A DNA stretch of 64,000 bases. Source: Actinoplanes sp. DH11. GTDB lineage: Bacteria; Actinomycetota; Actinomycetes; Mycobacteriales; Micromonosporaceae. Position 1 is the first letter of the stretch, and each line of letters starts with the position of its first letter. Below are positions 14,827 to 25,271 of this stretch, piece after piece. Position numbers and translations under genes: made by a program. The notes below the pieces were generated by a model. The model made no database searches, was not told where the DNA came from, and saw nothing but the letters and a program-made list of their open reading frames with translations. Location of the stretch: contig NZ_JAHWGU010000002.1 of NCBI RefSeq assembly GCF_020873875.1, positions 62,001 to 126,000 on the forward strand. Direction: 5' to 3'.

Positions 14827-16208
14827 CCAGCACCGTCGTCAGCGGACGCGTTGCCGAAGCGCCGACCGGCTCTCGTCCCCAGGTGGCCGCGATCATCGGT
14901 GGTGGCGCCGCCGGAGCGCTCGCAGCGCGCACCGTACTGCGCCGTACCAACTGGCGGACAGTGCTGATCTCGCCGGAGTCCCGGCCCGGGCGCGGTGTCG
15001 CCTACGGTGCCGCCGGACCGTGGCACGTGCTGAACTCGCGCGCGGCCGCGATGAGCGTCGACTCCGCCGACCCCGGTCACCTGCTGCGCTGGTGCCACGC
15101 GCAAGGGCTGCCCGCGGAGCCGGCCACGTTCCTCCCCCGGGCCCGCTACGGCGATTACCTCGCCGACCAGTTCGCGGCCGCCGCGGCCACGGCCGGCGAC
15201 CGGCTGCGGCGCCGGCTCGCGACCGCCACGGCCGTGCGCCCCGAGCCGGGCGGGTTCCTGGTCACCGACGACACCGGCGGCACCACCCGCGCCGACCACG
15301 TGATCCTGGCGGTGGGCAACCCGGCGTCGCAGCGGCCCGCGGCGGTGACCGACGAGGCCTACCGCAGTGTCGAGTTCGTCGCCGACCCGTGGGCGGTCGG
15401 CGCGCTGGACGCGATCCCCGCCGACCAGCCGGTCCTGCTGATCGGCACCGGCCTGACCGCCGTCGACGTGGCACTCACCCTGACCTCGGGCGGCCGGCGC
15501 ACCCCGGTGGAAGCCATCTCCCGGCGCGGCCTGCTGCCCCGGGCCCATCCGGAGCTTCCGCCACCGGCGGCCGATTTCGATCTGCCGGCATCAGCGCGCC
15601 TGCGGCCGCTGCTGCGCCGGGTGCGGCAGGAGATCGCCGCCGGCGCCGACTGGGTTGCGGTGATCGATGTCGTACGCACCCGGGCGGACAGCCTCTGGGC
15701 GGGCCTCGACGACGACGCCCAGCAGCGATTCCTGCGCCACTGCCAGCGCATGTGGGAGGTGCACCGGCACCGGATGGCGCCGCCGATCGCATCCCGCGTC
15801 GGTGACCTGCTTCGCGACGGCGCGCTGCGCGTCCGCGCCGGCCGGCTCACCTCGGTCGAGCCACATCCGGACGGCGGCCTCACCGTGCGGGTCGAGGGCG
15901 AGCAGCCACGGCGGTACGGCGCGGTCGTCTCGTGCACCGGCCCCGGCTCGCTACCGGGCGCGGCCGGGCCCCTGCTCGGTGGCATGCTGCGGGACGGGCT
16001 GCTGCGCACCGGCCCGCACGGCCTGGGCGTCGACACCGATGCGGACGGCCGGGTACGCGACGCGCACGGCCGGGCCCAGCACGGCCTCTGGCTGGTCGGC
16101 CCGCTGCGACGCGGTGTGCTGTGGGAGGCCACCGCCGTCCCGGAGATCCGCGGACAGGTGGAACGACTGGCCGGCGCGCTGCTCACCCCCAACCTGCAGA
16201 TGCAATAG
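14823..16208 (+). CDS. FAD/NAD(P)-binding protein (NAD_binding_9 type)
   Basis: 461 residues from GTG 14823, chosen for its overlap with the leader ORF stop and because the dinucleotide fold (VAAIIGGGAAGALAARTVLRR) begins about 28 residues in. The longer frame from ATG 14727 adds unconvincing sequence. Further motifs: GRGVAYG, VILAVGNPA, and a second GxGxxxxD fold VLLIGTGLTAVDVAL. This resembles the large group of flavoproteins annotated as FAD-NAD(P)-binding or hydroxyacylglutathione-like hydroxylases. Substrate unknown. It is followed 80 bp later by modA, and its position suggests a role linked to molybdate or sulfur metabolism, which is inference only. Confidence 0.8.
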   Translation: MTSTVVSGRVAEAPTGSRPQVAAIIGGGAAGALAARTVLRRTNWRTVLISPESRPGRGVAYGAAGPWHVLNSRAAAMSVDSADPGHLLRWCHAQGLPAEPATFLPRARYGDYLADQFAAAAATAGDRLRRRLATATAVRPEPGGFLVTDDTGGTTRADHVILAVGNPASQRPAAVTDEAYRSVEFVADPWAVGALDAIPADQPVLLIGTGLTAVDVALTLTSGGRRTPVEAISRRGLLPRAHPELPPPAADFDLPASARLRPLLRRVRQEIAAGADWVAVIDVVRTRADSLWAGLDDDAQQRFLRHCQRMWEVHRHRMAPPIASRVGDLLRDGALRVRAGRLTSVEPHPDGGLTVRVEGEQPRRYGAVVSCTGPGSLPGAAGPLLGGMLRDGLLRTGPHGLGVDTDADGRVRDAHGRAQHGLWLVGPLRRGVLWEATAVPEIRGQVERLAGALLTPNLQMQ

Positions 16209-16288
16209 TACGGGCGGCAGCAGTCTCGCTCATGCCACCGGAAAGCAGCACTACCGGCCGCATATGCTGCCCGGCTACAGTGATCAGT

Positions 16289-17050
16289 GTGAAACGACTT
16301 CTGCGCAGTACCGTGGCCGGGCTCGCCGTGACACTCACCGCGAGCCTGGCCGCCTGCGGCAGCGGCAGCGGCAGCGGCAGTGAGGCCGGCAGGCCGGTCA
16401 CCGTCTTCGCGGCCGCCTCGCTCACCGAGTCGTTCACCACGCTCGGCGACCGGTTCGAGGCGGCCCACCCGGGCAGCACCGTGACGTTCAACTTCGGCGG
16501 CAGTTCCGCGCTCGCCACGCAGATCAACGAGGGCGCGCCGGCCGACGTGTTCGCCTCGGCCGCCCCGGCCAACATGGCGGCCGTGACCGACGCCGGCACC
16601 CCGGCCACCTTCGCGCGCAACCAGCTGGTCATCGCGGTCGGCAAGGGCAACCCGAAAGGCGTCACCGGCCTGGCCGCCCTCACCGGCCCGCGGCTGAAGG
16701 TCGCGCTCTGCGCGGCGGCCGTGCCCTGCGGGGCGGCCGCCACGACGGCGATCGCGGCCGCCGGGGTGACGATCACGCCGGTCACCCTGGAACAGGACGT
16801 CAAGGCCGCGCTCTCCAAGGTGCGTCTCGGCGAGGTCGACGCCGCCCTGGTCTACCGCACCGACGCGAAAGCCGCCGCCGCCGACGTGGACGCGATCGAG
16901 TTCCCGGAGTCGGCGCGGGCGGTCAACGACTACCCGATCGCCGTGCTGACAGGTGCCCGGAACACGGCCGGTGGGCAGGCTTTCGTCGACTACGTGCTCT
17001 CGCCCGAAGGCCTGCGGGTCCTCACCGACGCGGGCTTCCAGGCACCCTGA
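16289..17050 (+). CDS. modA: Molybdate ABC transporter, substrate-binding lipoprotein
   Basis: 253 residues from GTG 16289. A TACAGT -10-like box ends about eight bases upstream and no SD is visible, so the transcript may be leaderless. Lipobox LAAC, then a Gly-Ser spacer and the ModA core: VTVFAAASLTESF, FNFGGSSALATQI, GAPADVFASA, LGEVDAALVYRTDA. ModA captures molybdate or tungstate outside the membrane and feeds ModBC. The stop is 5 bp before modB. Confidence 0.93.
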   Translation: MKRLLRSTVAGLAVTLTASLAACGSGSGSGSEAGRPVTVFAAASLTESFTTLGDRFEAAHPGSTVTFNFGGSSALATQINEGAPADVFASAAPANMAAVTDAGTPATFARNQLVIAVGKGNPKGVTGLAALTGPRLKVALCAAAVPCGAAATTAIAAAGVTITPVTLEQDVKAALSKVRLGEVDAALVYRTDAKAAAADVDAIEFPESARAVNDYPIAVLTGARNTAGGQAFVDYVLSPEGLRVLTDAGFQAP

Positions 17051-17055
17051 TCATC

Positions 17056-17846
17056 ATGCGCAAGCGTCGTGGCGGCGTACCCCTGCCCCTGCTCCTTCCC
17101 GCGGCCGTCGGCCTGATCTTCCTGGTGCTGCCACTGGTGGGGCTGCTGGCCCGTACCCCCTGGTCGTCGCTGTTGACCCGGCTCGCCGAGCCGGGAGTGA
17201 CGCAAGCCCTGCGCCTGTCGCTGTGGACCTCGACCCTCGCCACCCTGGTCTGTCTCGTCCTCGGCGTGCCGCTGGCCTGGCTGCTGGCCCGCGTCGAGTT
17301 CCCCGGCCGCCGCCTGGTGCGCGCCCTGATCACCGTCCCGCTGGTGCTGCCACCGGTGGTCGGCGGCATCGCGCTGCTGCTCGCCCTCGGCCGGCGCGGC
17401 CTGGTCGGATCATGGCTGGACAGCACGTTCGGCATCACCCTGCCGTTCACCACCGCCGGTGTGGTGATCGCCGAGGCGTTCGTGGCCCTGCCCTTCCTGG
17501 TGATCTCGGTGGAGGGTGCGCTGCGTGGCGCCGACACCCGGTTCGAGGAGGCGGCCGCCACCCTCGGCGCCACCCGCTGGGTCAGCTTCACCCACGTCAC
17601 GCTGCCGCTCGTCGCCCCCGGCATCGCGGCCGGCGCGGTGCTCTGCTGGGCGCGGGCCCTCGGCGAGTTCGGCGCCACCATCACGTTCGCCGGCAACTAT
17701 CCGGGCATCACGCAGACCATGCCGCTCGCGGTCTACCAGACCATGGAGAGCGGCGACCTGGAAGGAGCCGTCGTGCTCAGCCTGATCCTGCTCGTCGTGT
17801 CGGTGACCATCCTCGCCGCGCTGCGCGACAAGTGGCTGACCGCGCC

Positions 17847-17850
<4 letters not shown>
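17056..17850 (+). CDS. modB: Molybdate ABC transporter, permease
   Basis: 264 residues, about six membrane segments beginning PLLLPAAVGLIFLVLPLVGLL. The cytoplasmic EAA loop is clear: EEAAATLGATRWVSFTHVTLPLVAPGI, split here as the ATPase contact. It forms the channel for molybdate with ModA and ModC. The stop overlaps the modC start by four bases (GTGA). Confidence 0.94.
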
Positions 17851-18887
<1,037 letters not shown>

Positions 18888-18989
18888 GCCGTCGATGACG
18901 GCCGCCGCCGTGGCTGCGATTGCGGCGGGGACTACGGCGGCTGCGGCGGACGGTCTGCCTCAACCGCTCGGCTCGCTCACCGTCGTAGC

Positions 18990-19130
18990 GGTCCGCTGCG
19001 TTGGTTCGCGCGGCTTGTTGATCTGCTAGCGATGCGAAATCGCTGTGATCATGGACCTGAAACCGCGATTTCGCATCGCTAGCAGATCAACATCTCGCCA
19101 TGGACGGCGTGTCCGGTGCCAGCGGGGTTC
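18990..19130. repeat. Dispersed repeat, copy 3 (hairpin core 19017-19091, perfect arms)
   Basis: The two 27-nt arms are perfectly complementary. Left flank GCTGCGTTGGTTCGCGCGGC and right flank ATCTCGCCATGGACGGCGTG match the other copies, yet the loop reads TGTGATCATGG ... GAAACC, the reverse of its orientation in copies 1, 2, 4 and 5 once flanks are aligned. The rest of the 297-bp gap between modC and the TetR gene holds no gene. Confidence 0.9.
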
Positions 19131-19184
19131 GACCGAGGCGCCAGTCTCGGCCGATCAGCCGTTGCACCCGCCGGCCGCGCGCCG

Positions 19185-19790
19185 TCAATGGGCCAGGACC
19201 GCCGTCGCGCCGGCGATGTAACCCTCCGCTGTTGCCTCGTCCAGCAGCAGCCGTTGCAGAAGGAAGCCCTGCGCCAGACCGAGCATCGCCGCGCCCACCT
19301 CGTCCGGGCGCGCCTCGGGCGGCAGGTTGCCGGCGGCCTGCCAGCGGCGGGCCACCTCGGTGCAGTGGTCGCGCAGGGTGCGGTAAACCGCGCTCACCCG
19401 CCCGCGTACCTCCGGGTTGCGCAGCGCCTCGCCCCAGACCTGGACGGCGAGCCGGGTGATGTCGACACCGAGGGCCGGGTCGTCGGCCGCCCTGGCGACG
19501 ACCCCCTGCACCAGTGCGGCGACCGCCTCGGCCGGTGACGGTGCGGCGTCGTCGGCGGGCAGGGCGGCGAAGACGGCCTCCGCGTTGGCCAGCGGCAACC
19601 CGGCCACCGCGGTGATCAGTTCCTCCTTGCTGCGGAAGTAGCTGTAGACGGCACCGGCGGAGAGGCCCGACGCCCGGATGATGTCGGCCATCGAGGTGGT
19701 GTGGAACCCGTCGGCGGCGAAACAGCCGGCGGCGGCCGCCATGATCGCGGCCCGGCGTCCGGCTCGGTCGTCGTCAGTCATTCTCGGCAT
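19185..19790 (-). CDS. TetR-family regulator
   Basis: 201 residues from ATG 19790 (SD GTGGAG). N-terminal HTH: RRAAIMAAAAGCFAADGFHTTSMADIIRASGLSAGAVYSYF in sections typical of TetR, with YFRSKEEL closing helix 4. The C-terminal part (about 90-200) is the variable ligand domain. It is divergent from the membrane protein at 19886, and the shared 95-bp interval has two copies of AACG-N6-CGTT around a promoter, so it very likely represses that gene and itself. Confidence 0.88.
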   Translation of the reverse strand: MPRMTDDDRAGRRAAIMAAAAGCFAADGFHTTSMADIIRASGLSAGAVYSYFRSKEELITAVAGLPLANAEAVFAALPADDAAPSPAEAVAALVQGVVARAADDPALGVDITRLAVQVWGEALRNPEVRGRVSAVYRTLRDHCTEVARRWQAAGNLPPEARPDEVGAAMLGLAQGFLLQRLLLDEATAEGYIAGATAVLAH

Positions 19791-19804
19791 GCGCTCCACG
19801 CTAA

Positions 19805-19870
19805 AACGAACGCTCGTTCTTGACAACCGCGTCGTGCGGATCCTACGGTCGTGTAAAACGAATGAACGTT
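19805..19870 (+). promoter_or_regulatory. Promoter with two TetR-type operators
   Basis: TTGACA (19820-19825), 18 bp, TACGGT (19844-19849) directs the plus-strand gene. Two half-palindromes with the form AACG-N6-CGTT flank it: AACGAACGCTCGTT at 19805-19818 and AACGAATGAACGTT at 19857-19870. The layout lets the divergent TetR protein block both directions. Confidence 0.7.
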
Positions 19871-19885
19871 CTCTTGGGAGTCGAG

Positions 19886-20959
19886 ATGCAAACCAAACCT
19901 TCACCGTGGTCGCACGTGGCCGCGCTCGCCGCCCTGCTCACCGTGGTGATCAGTGTGCTGCTGACCGCGTTCGCCTGGCCGGCCGTCCGCTCGTCGGTGC
20001 ACGGCGTGCCGATCGCCGTGGCCGGCCCGGCCGCGGCCACCAGCCAGGTCGCCGCCGCCCTGGAGCAGCGGCAGCCGGGCGCCTTCGACGTGACGCCCGT
20101 GGCCGGCACCGCCGAGGCCGAGGCCGCGATCCGGGACCGCGAGGTCTACGGCGCCGTCGACCTGAGCACCGGTACGCCGCGCGTGCTCACCGCCTCCGCC
20201 GCCAGCCCGGTGATCGCTCAGACTCTGCAGGGCATCGCGACAGCCCTGGCGAACTCCCCCGCCGCTGTTGCTCCCGGGGCCGCCGCGCAGCCCCCTGCCG
20301 CCCCTGCGACCGGCGCGGGCGGCCCGGCCGGGACCGTGCCGGTGATCGACGTGGTCGCCGCGCCGGCCGACGACCCGCGCGGCGCCGGGCTCGCCGCCGC
20401 GGCCCTGCCGATCGTGCTGGGCGGGATCGCTGCCGCGGGCCTGCTGACGCTGCGGATCACCGGTACCGGCCGCCGCGTCACCGGCGCACTCACCTTCGCC
20501 GTCACCGGGGCCCTGTCCATGGCCGCGATCCTGCAGTTCTGGCTGGGTACGCTCAGCGGCGACTACCTCGCCAACGCCGGCGTGCTGGCCCTCGGCACCG
20601 CCGCGATCTCCCTCACCCTGCTCGGCCTCGAATCGCTGCTCGGACCGGCCGGCCTGGGCCTCGGCGCCGCGACGATGATGCTGCTCGGCAACCCGCTCGC
20701 CGGCGTGGCGACCGCACCGGAGATGCTGCCCGGCTGGTCCGGCACATTCGGCCAGTTCCTGCCGCCGGGCGCCGCCGGCTCCCTGCTGCGGTCGGTGTCC
20801 TTCTTCGACGGCGCGGGCGCATGGCCGCACGCCGCCGTCCTGCTCGGCTGGCTCGCCGCCGGCATCGCCCTGTGCCTGGCCGGCGCGGTGCACGCCGACC
20901 GCAAAGCCGGGGCGACGGCCGGCGACAGCGAGCAGCCGCCCGTAGCGGTGCCGGCCTGA
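19886..20959 (+). CDS. Integral membrane protein, ABC-2/YhgE-like
   Basis: 357 residues from ATG 19886 (SD TTGGGAG). One N-terminal membrane segment (VAALAALLTVVISVLLTAF) is followed by a ~150-residue extracytoplasmic region starting VHGVPIAVAGPAAATSQVAAAL, and then five or six further segments. This is the topology of ABC-2 permease/phage-infection-protein relatives. No ATPase is adjacent. Probably an exporter component or cell-envelope protein controlled by the divergent TetR; substrate unknown. Confidence 0.7.
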   Translation: MQTKPSPWSHVAALAALLTVVISVLLTAFAWPAVRSSVHGVPIAVAGPAAATSQVAAALEQRQPGAFDVTPVAGTAEAEAAIRDREVYGAVDLSTGTPRVLTASAASPVIAQTLQGIATALANSPAAVAPGAAAQPPAAPATGAGGPAGTVPVIDVVAAPADDPRGAGLAAAALPIVLGGIAAAGLLTLRITGTGRRVTGALTFAVTGALSMAAILQFWLGTLSGDYLANAGVLALGTAAISLTLLGLESLLGPAGLGLGAATMMLLGNPLAGVATAPEMLPGWSGTFGQFLPPGAAGSLLRSVSFFDGAGAWPHAAVLLGWLAAGIALCLAGAVHADRKAGATAGDSEQPPVAVPA

Positions 20960-20990
20960 CGGGCACGGAGCCCGGCCAGGGATGCCGGCG

Positions 20991-22883
20991 TCACGACGGC
21001 GGTGGGATGCGGCGGCGGACGTCGTCGGAGTCCGACGGGCCGGGTTGCCAGGACGCGACCCAGGCTCGGCCGTCTGCGGCGGGGGCGACGACGCCTTCCT
21101 CGAGGAAGGCGTACCGGCCGCCGACCACCCGGGATGCCGCCTTCACGTCGAGGTGGTCGGTGTTGTCCCAGAGCGCGGCGAACAGGGCTTCCGCGCGCAG
21201 CCGGGACTGCCGGCAGAAGAGGTCGGCCAGTTCGCGGCCCTCGGGGTGGGAGTCTGCTTCGGCCCGGGCCCGGACGCACACCGCGGACATCGCGAAGAGT
21301 TCGGCGCCGATGTCGACGACCCGGCCGAGGAAGCCCTGTTTGCGCTCCAGCTTTCCCTGCCAGCGGGACATCGCGTAGAAGGTGGACCGGGCGAGCCGGC
21401 GCGACGCGCGTTCCACGTACCGCAGATGGGCGGCGAGGGGGCCGAACTGCCCGTACCCCGCCGGGTTCTGACCTTGACCGACCGCCAGGGTCGGCAGCCA
21501 GCGTGCGTAGAACGCGCCGGCCCGCGCCCCCGCCCGCGCCTTGCGCCCCAGCGTGGCTTCGGGGTCGATGATGTCGCCCGCGACGGCGAGGTGGGCGTCG
21601 ACGGCCTCTCGCGCGATAAGCAGGTGCATGATCTCGGTGGAGCCTTCGAAGATGCGGTTGATGCGCAGGTCGCGGAGGATCTGTTCGGCCTCGGCGGTGC
21701 GTTCGCCGCGGGCCGCCAGGGAGTCGTTCGTCTCGTAGCCCCGGCCGCCGCGGATCTGGATGAGCTCGTCGGCGACCTGCCAGGCCATCTCGCTGGCGAA
21801 GAGTTTGACGAGCGCGGCCTCGATCCGGATGTCGTTGCGGGAGTCGTCGGCGATCAGGCAGGAAAGGTCGAGCATCGCTTCCATCGCGTACGTGGTGGCG
21901 GCGATGAAGCCGATCTTCTTGGCGACCGCTTCGTGCTCGGCGACCGGACGTCCCCACTGGACGCGTTCGGCGGACCATTCGCGCGCGATCGCCACGGCCC
22001 GTTTGCCGCCGCCGACGCACATCGCGGGCAACGACAGCCGGCCGGTGTTCAGGGTGGTCAGCGCGATCCGGAGGCCTTTGCCGAGGCCGCCGATCACGTT
22101 GTCGGCGGGTACGAACACGTCGTGGAACCGGGTGACGCTGTTTTCCAGGCCGCGCAGGCCGAGGAAGGCGTTGCGGCGCTCCACCGTGATCCCCGGCGCG
22201 TCGCCGTCGACCACGAAGGCGGTGATGCCTTTCTCCGGCACCCGCGCCATCACCACGAGCAGGGTGGCCACGGTGCCGTTGGTGGCCCACAGTTTGACGC
22301 CGTTGAGCCGGAAACCGCCGTCGACGGGTTCGGCGACGGTGCCCAGGCGAGCCGGGTCGGAGCCGACGTCGGGTTCGGTGAGCAGGAACGCCGACACCTC
22401 ACCGGCGGCGAGCCGGGGCAGGAAGCGCTTCTTCTGCTCGTCGGTGCCGAACAGTTTCAGCGGCTGCGGCACGCCGATCGACTGGTGTGCGGAGAGCAGG
22501 GCACCGAGCGCGGCGTTCACCGAGCCGACGAGCGTGAGCGCCTTGCAGTAGTGCAGGTTCGACAGGCCCAGCCCGCCGTACTCCCGGTCGATCTTCATGC
22601 CGAAGGCGCCGAGGCGGGCGAGGCCGTGGAACACCTCGTCGGGGATGCGCGCGTCGCGTTCGATCTGCTGCCCGTCCACCGAGGTGCGCAGGAAGGCACC
22701 CAGCTCCGCCAGGAACCGGTCGGCGTCGGGGCGGGGTTCCTGCTCGGGCCGTGGATCGATCAGGTCGAGCCGGAGCCGGCCGAGGAACAGTTCCTTGCCG
22801 AAGCTGGGTTTGCGCCACTCGGATTCGCGGGCCGCCTCGGCGGTCTGCCGCGCCTGTTTCTCGGAGACGTGCGTCGTGGCCAT
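20991..22883 (-). CDS. Acyl-CoA dehydrogenase family protein (long form)
   Basis: 630 residues. ATG 22883 is preferred to ATG 22889 because the SD AAGGAGG is then eight bases away instead of two. Acyl-CoA dehydrogenase motifs: FLLTEPDVGSDPARLGT (FAD/substrate loop), GVKLWATNG, and IRGGRGYETNDSLAARGERT ... INRIFEGSTEIMHLLIAREAVDAH. The ~190-residue C-terminal extension makes it the long ACAD class used for fatty-acid beta-oxidation in actinobacteria. Conserved glutamate in FEGSTEI fits this class. It stands alone between convergent neighbours. Confidence 0.88.
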   Translation of the reverse strand: MATTHVSEKQARQTAEAARESEWRKPSFGKELFLGRLRLDLIDPRPEQEPRPDADRFLAELGAFLRTSVDGQQIERDARIPDEVFHGLARLGAFGMKIDREYGGLGLSNLHYCKALTLVGSVNAALGALLSAHQSIGVPQPLKLFGTDEQKKRFLPRLAAGEVSAFLLTEPDVGSDPARLGTVAEPVDGGFRLNGVKLWATNGTVATLLVVMARVPEKGITAFVVDGDAPGITVERRNAFLGLRGLENSVTRFHDVFVPADNVIGGLGKGLRIALTTLNTGRLSLPAMCVGGGKRAVAIAREWSAERVQWGRPVAEHEAVAKKIGFIAATTYAMEAMLDLSCLIADDSRNDIRIEAALVKLFASEMAWQVADELIQIRGGRGYETNDSLAARGERTAEAEQILRDLRINRIFEGSTEIMHLLIAREAVDAHLAVAGDIIDPEATLGRKARAGARAGAFYARWLPTLAVGQGQNPAGYGQFGPLAAHLRYVERASRRLARSTFYAMSRWQGKLERKQGFLGRVVDIGAELFAMSAVCVRARAEADSHPEGRELADLFCRQSRLRAEALFAALWDNTDHLDVKAASRVVGGRYAFLEEGVVAPAADGRAWVASWQPGPSDSDDVRRRIPPPS

Positions 22884-23000
22884 GGGCATGCCCTCCTTGA
22901 CCCTCGTCGTCCCGCCACCGTACCCAGGTTCGTTACCGCAGGGTAGCCATCCGATTACCCGAGTGTCGTGCCGGAAGCTGGCCTACCCCGAGAGAAAGGC

Positions 23001-23216
23001 CTACGCCTGGCGGGCGCGGCGCCTCGTGCGGTAGGGCAGGACGAAGAGGTAGATGCCGGAGAAGAAGAGCAGGGCGAGAGGGAGGAGCGGCAGGTAGGAG
23101 ACCCAGAGCATCGGGTCCTTCTGCGCGAGCGCCACGGTCGTGATGACGACGGTCACCGTGAAGGCGACGGCCAGGTAGCGGTGGGTCTGCCGGATCAGCT
23201 TGTTCATACCGATCAC
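23001..23216 (-). CDS. Small two-helix membrane protein
   Basis: 71 residues from GTG 23216 (SD GGAG seven bases before). Two membrane helices (YLAVAFTVTVVITTVAL and LPLLPLALLFFSGIYLFVL) and a basic tail RTRRRARQA. It begins one base after the stop of the FAH-family gene, so it is in the same operon. Function unknown. Confidence 0.65.
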   Translation of the reverse strand: MIGMNKLIRQTHRYLAVAFTVTVVITTVALAQKDPMLWVSYLPLLPLALLFFSGIYLFVLPYRTRRRARQA

Positions 23217-23217
23217 G

Positions 23218-24213
23218 CTAGGGCTCCGGGCGTGGCCGATGCTTCTCGAAAACTGACCGGCTCTCGGACATCGGCCGGCCGAGGATGTTCGTCAGCGTGA
23301 CCGGGTCGTCGTCGCCGGCCAGGTCCAGTTCCAGGCGGATCTCGTCGCCGGGCTGCGGGAAGCGTCGCATCTCCAGGCCGCACAGGCCGGGCAGGGTGCC
23401 GCTGGAGAGGACATCGCCGGGGCGCAGCCACTCGCCGCGGGCGGCGTAGGCGACCACCGCACCCAGGTCGTACATCGGATCCGCCGTCGTGCCCCGCGCC
23501 CACGTCTCGCCGTTCACCGTCACGCGTCCGGTGAGTTCGCGCCAGCGTGGCAGCACCTCGTCCGCCGTCACCACGACCGGCGACATCGAGTTTGCGAACG
23601 TCTTCGCCTTGACCACCCCGCCGAACGTGCCCCGCCGGGTGTCGTCCCACTGGACGTCCCGTGCCGTCCAATCGTTGAGGATCACGAAGCCGCCGATCGC
23701 GGCGCGTCCCCCGGCGGCGTCGCAGTCCTTCACCGGCCGCGCGACGAGCACGCCGAGTTCGAGTTCGAAGTCGAGCACCCGGGCGAACGACGGCCACGGC
23801 ACGGTCTCCCCGCCGGCCTGCATCGCGCGATGGTTGCCGACGTAGAACTGCGGGTCGCGATAGTAGTTCGGCTTCGGCCGCATCGGCGGCAGCACCGTGC
23901 CGGTGAGCTTCTCGAAAACGGTTGCCAGCCGGCGCAGCCGGGCCGGACCGAACTCCGCGACAAGCCCTCTCGCACCGTTGATCAGGTGCGCTTCCCAGAG
24001 CCCGAAACAGCGCAGCGAGGCGGGCGTCAGCGGCAGGCCGGCGGGTCCGCCGGCGACCTCGATGCGGTACGGGTCAGCGAAACGCTCCCGCGCTTCCCGG
24101 ATCGCGGCCGGCCCGTCCGCGAGGAAGGTCAGCAGATCGTCGCCGACGACCACCCACGCACCGGTCCCCCGGTCCCACGCCACCAGGCGCCCGTCCGTCA
24201 TACCCAGCTTCAC
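23218..24213 (-). CDS. Fumarylacetoacetate hydrolase family protein
   Basis: 331 residues from GTG 24213 (VKLGMTDGRLVAWD); ATG 24201 is an alternative. The FAH C-terminal fold is clear: FYVGNHRAMQ, DFELELGVLVARP (metal-binding acidic residues), GFVILNDWTARDVQWDD, KAKTFANSMSP, SSGTLPGLCGLE and PGDEIRLEL. Members hydrolyse or decarboxylate acylpyruvate-type compounds in aromatic catabolism. Substrate not assignable. It is first in a two-gene unit with the small membrane protein. Confidence 0.85.
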   Translation of the reverse strand: MKLGMTDGRLVAWDRGTGAWVVVGDDLLTFLADGPAAIREARERFADPYRIEVAGGPAGLPLTPASLRCFGLWEAHLINGARGLVAEFGPARLRRLATVFEKLTGTVLPPMRPKPNYYRDPQFYVGNHRAMQAGGETVPWPSFARVLDFELELGVLVARPVKDCDAAGGRAAIGGFVILNDWTARDVQWDDTRRGTFGGVVKAKTFANSMSPVVVTADEVLPRWRELTGRVTVNGETWARGTTADPMYDLGAVVAYAARGEWLRPGDVLSSGTLPGLCGLEMRRFPQPGDEIRLELDLAGDDDPVTLTNILGRPMSESRSVFEKHRPRPEP

Positions 24214-24250
24214 ACCAGGATCAACGGACGAGCACCGGTCCGGGCGCCGG

Positions 24251-25072
24251 TCAGCTCTTCCAGAACTCCAGGAGGTCCTTGTCGAGCTCCTGCTGGTACG
24301 ACCCGGCGATGCCGTGCGGCGCACCCTCGTACACCTTGAGGGTCCCGTCCTTGACCAGCTTGATGCTCTTCTCAGCGGCCGCCGCGATCGGCACGATCTG
24401 GTCGTCGCCGCCGTGCGCGATGAACATCGGGACGTCGATCTTGCGCAGGTCCTCGGTGAAGTCGGTCTCGGAGAACTGCTTGACGCAGTCGTAGACGGCG
24501 GCGAAGCCGGCCTGCATGCCGAGGCGCCAGAACTGGTCGCGCTGACCCTGCGAGATCGTCGAGCCGGGCCGGTTGGTGCCGAAGAACTGGGCCGACAGGT
24601 CCTGGAAGAACTGCGAGCGGTCGGCGAGGACCGCGTCCCGGATCGCGTCGAAGGCCTCGATCGGCGTGCCCTCCGGGTTCGTCTCCGACTTCACCATGAT
24701 CGGCGGAACCGCACCGGCGGTGGCGATCTTGGCGACGCGGCCCACCCCGTGCCGGGCCGCGAACCGCACCACTTCGCCACCGCCGGTGGAGTGCCCGACC
24801 AGGATGATGTCGCGCAGGTCCAGCGCGCGGACCAGGGCGTCCAGATCGGCGGCGTACGTGTCCATGTCGTTGCCGTACCACGTGGGCGTGGACCGGCCGT
24901 GACCGCGACGGTCGTGGGCGATCGCCCGGAACCCGTTGTCGGCGGCGAGCTTCATCTCGACGTCCCACGCGTCGCTGCTCAGCGGCCAGCCGTGGCTGAA
25001 GACGACCGGCTGGCCGCTCCCCCAGTCCTTGTAGAAGATCTCGGTGCCGTCGTCCGTGGTGATGTAGGGCAT
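24251..25072 (-). CDS. Alpha/beta hydrolase, non-heme chloroperoxidase-like
   Basis: 273 residues from ATG 25072 (SD GAGGAG). Catalytic triad visible: nucleophile Ser in GHSTGG, acid Asp in GGDDQIVP, and His in GAPHGIAGSY. The oxyanion motif is HGWPLSSDAW, and length and sequence order match the cofactor-free haloperoxidase/perhydrolase group (esterases that form peracids). No operon partner; the gene ends 38 bp from the FAH gene's start on the same strand. Confidence 0.88.
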   Translation of the reverse strand: MPYITTDDGTEIFYKDWGSGQPVVFSHGWPLSSDAWDVEMKLAADNGFRAIAHDRRGHGRSTPTWYGNDMDTYAADLDALVRALDLRDIILVGHSTGGGEVVRFAARHGVGRVAKIATAGAVPPIMVKSETNPEGTPIEAFDAIRDAVLADRSQFFQDLSAQFFGTNRPGSTISQGQRDQFWRLGMQAGFAAVYDCVKQFSETDFTEDLRKIDVPMFIAHGGDDQIVPIAAAAEKSIKLVKDGTLKVYEGAPHGIAGSYQQELDKDLLEFWKS

Positions 25073-25271
25073 GACTGGCTCCTCGTGTCGTGGTGCGGCG
25101 GTCCCGCACCGGCTACGGCACCCAACCTGCCCGCTCCACCGGCCGCCGCCATCCGTCGGATGACTGCTCGGATGCCTCCGGCGCCGGACCGGGCCGGGCC
25201 GGACGTGGCCCTCGTCGCAGCCGCGGGTGGCAGCGAGGACCGCCGCCGCCAGGACGATTAGGGTCGGCGGC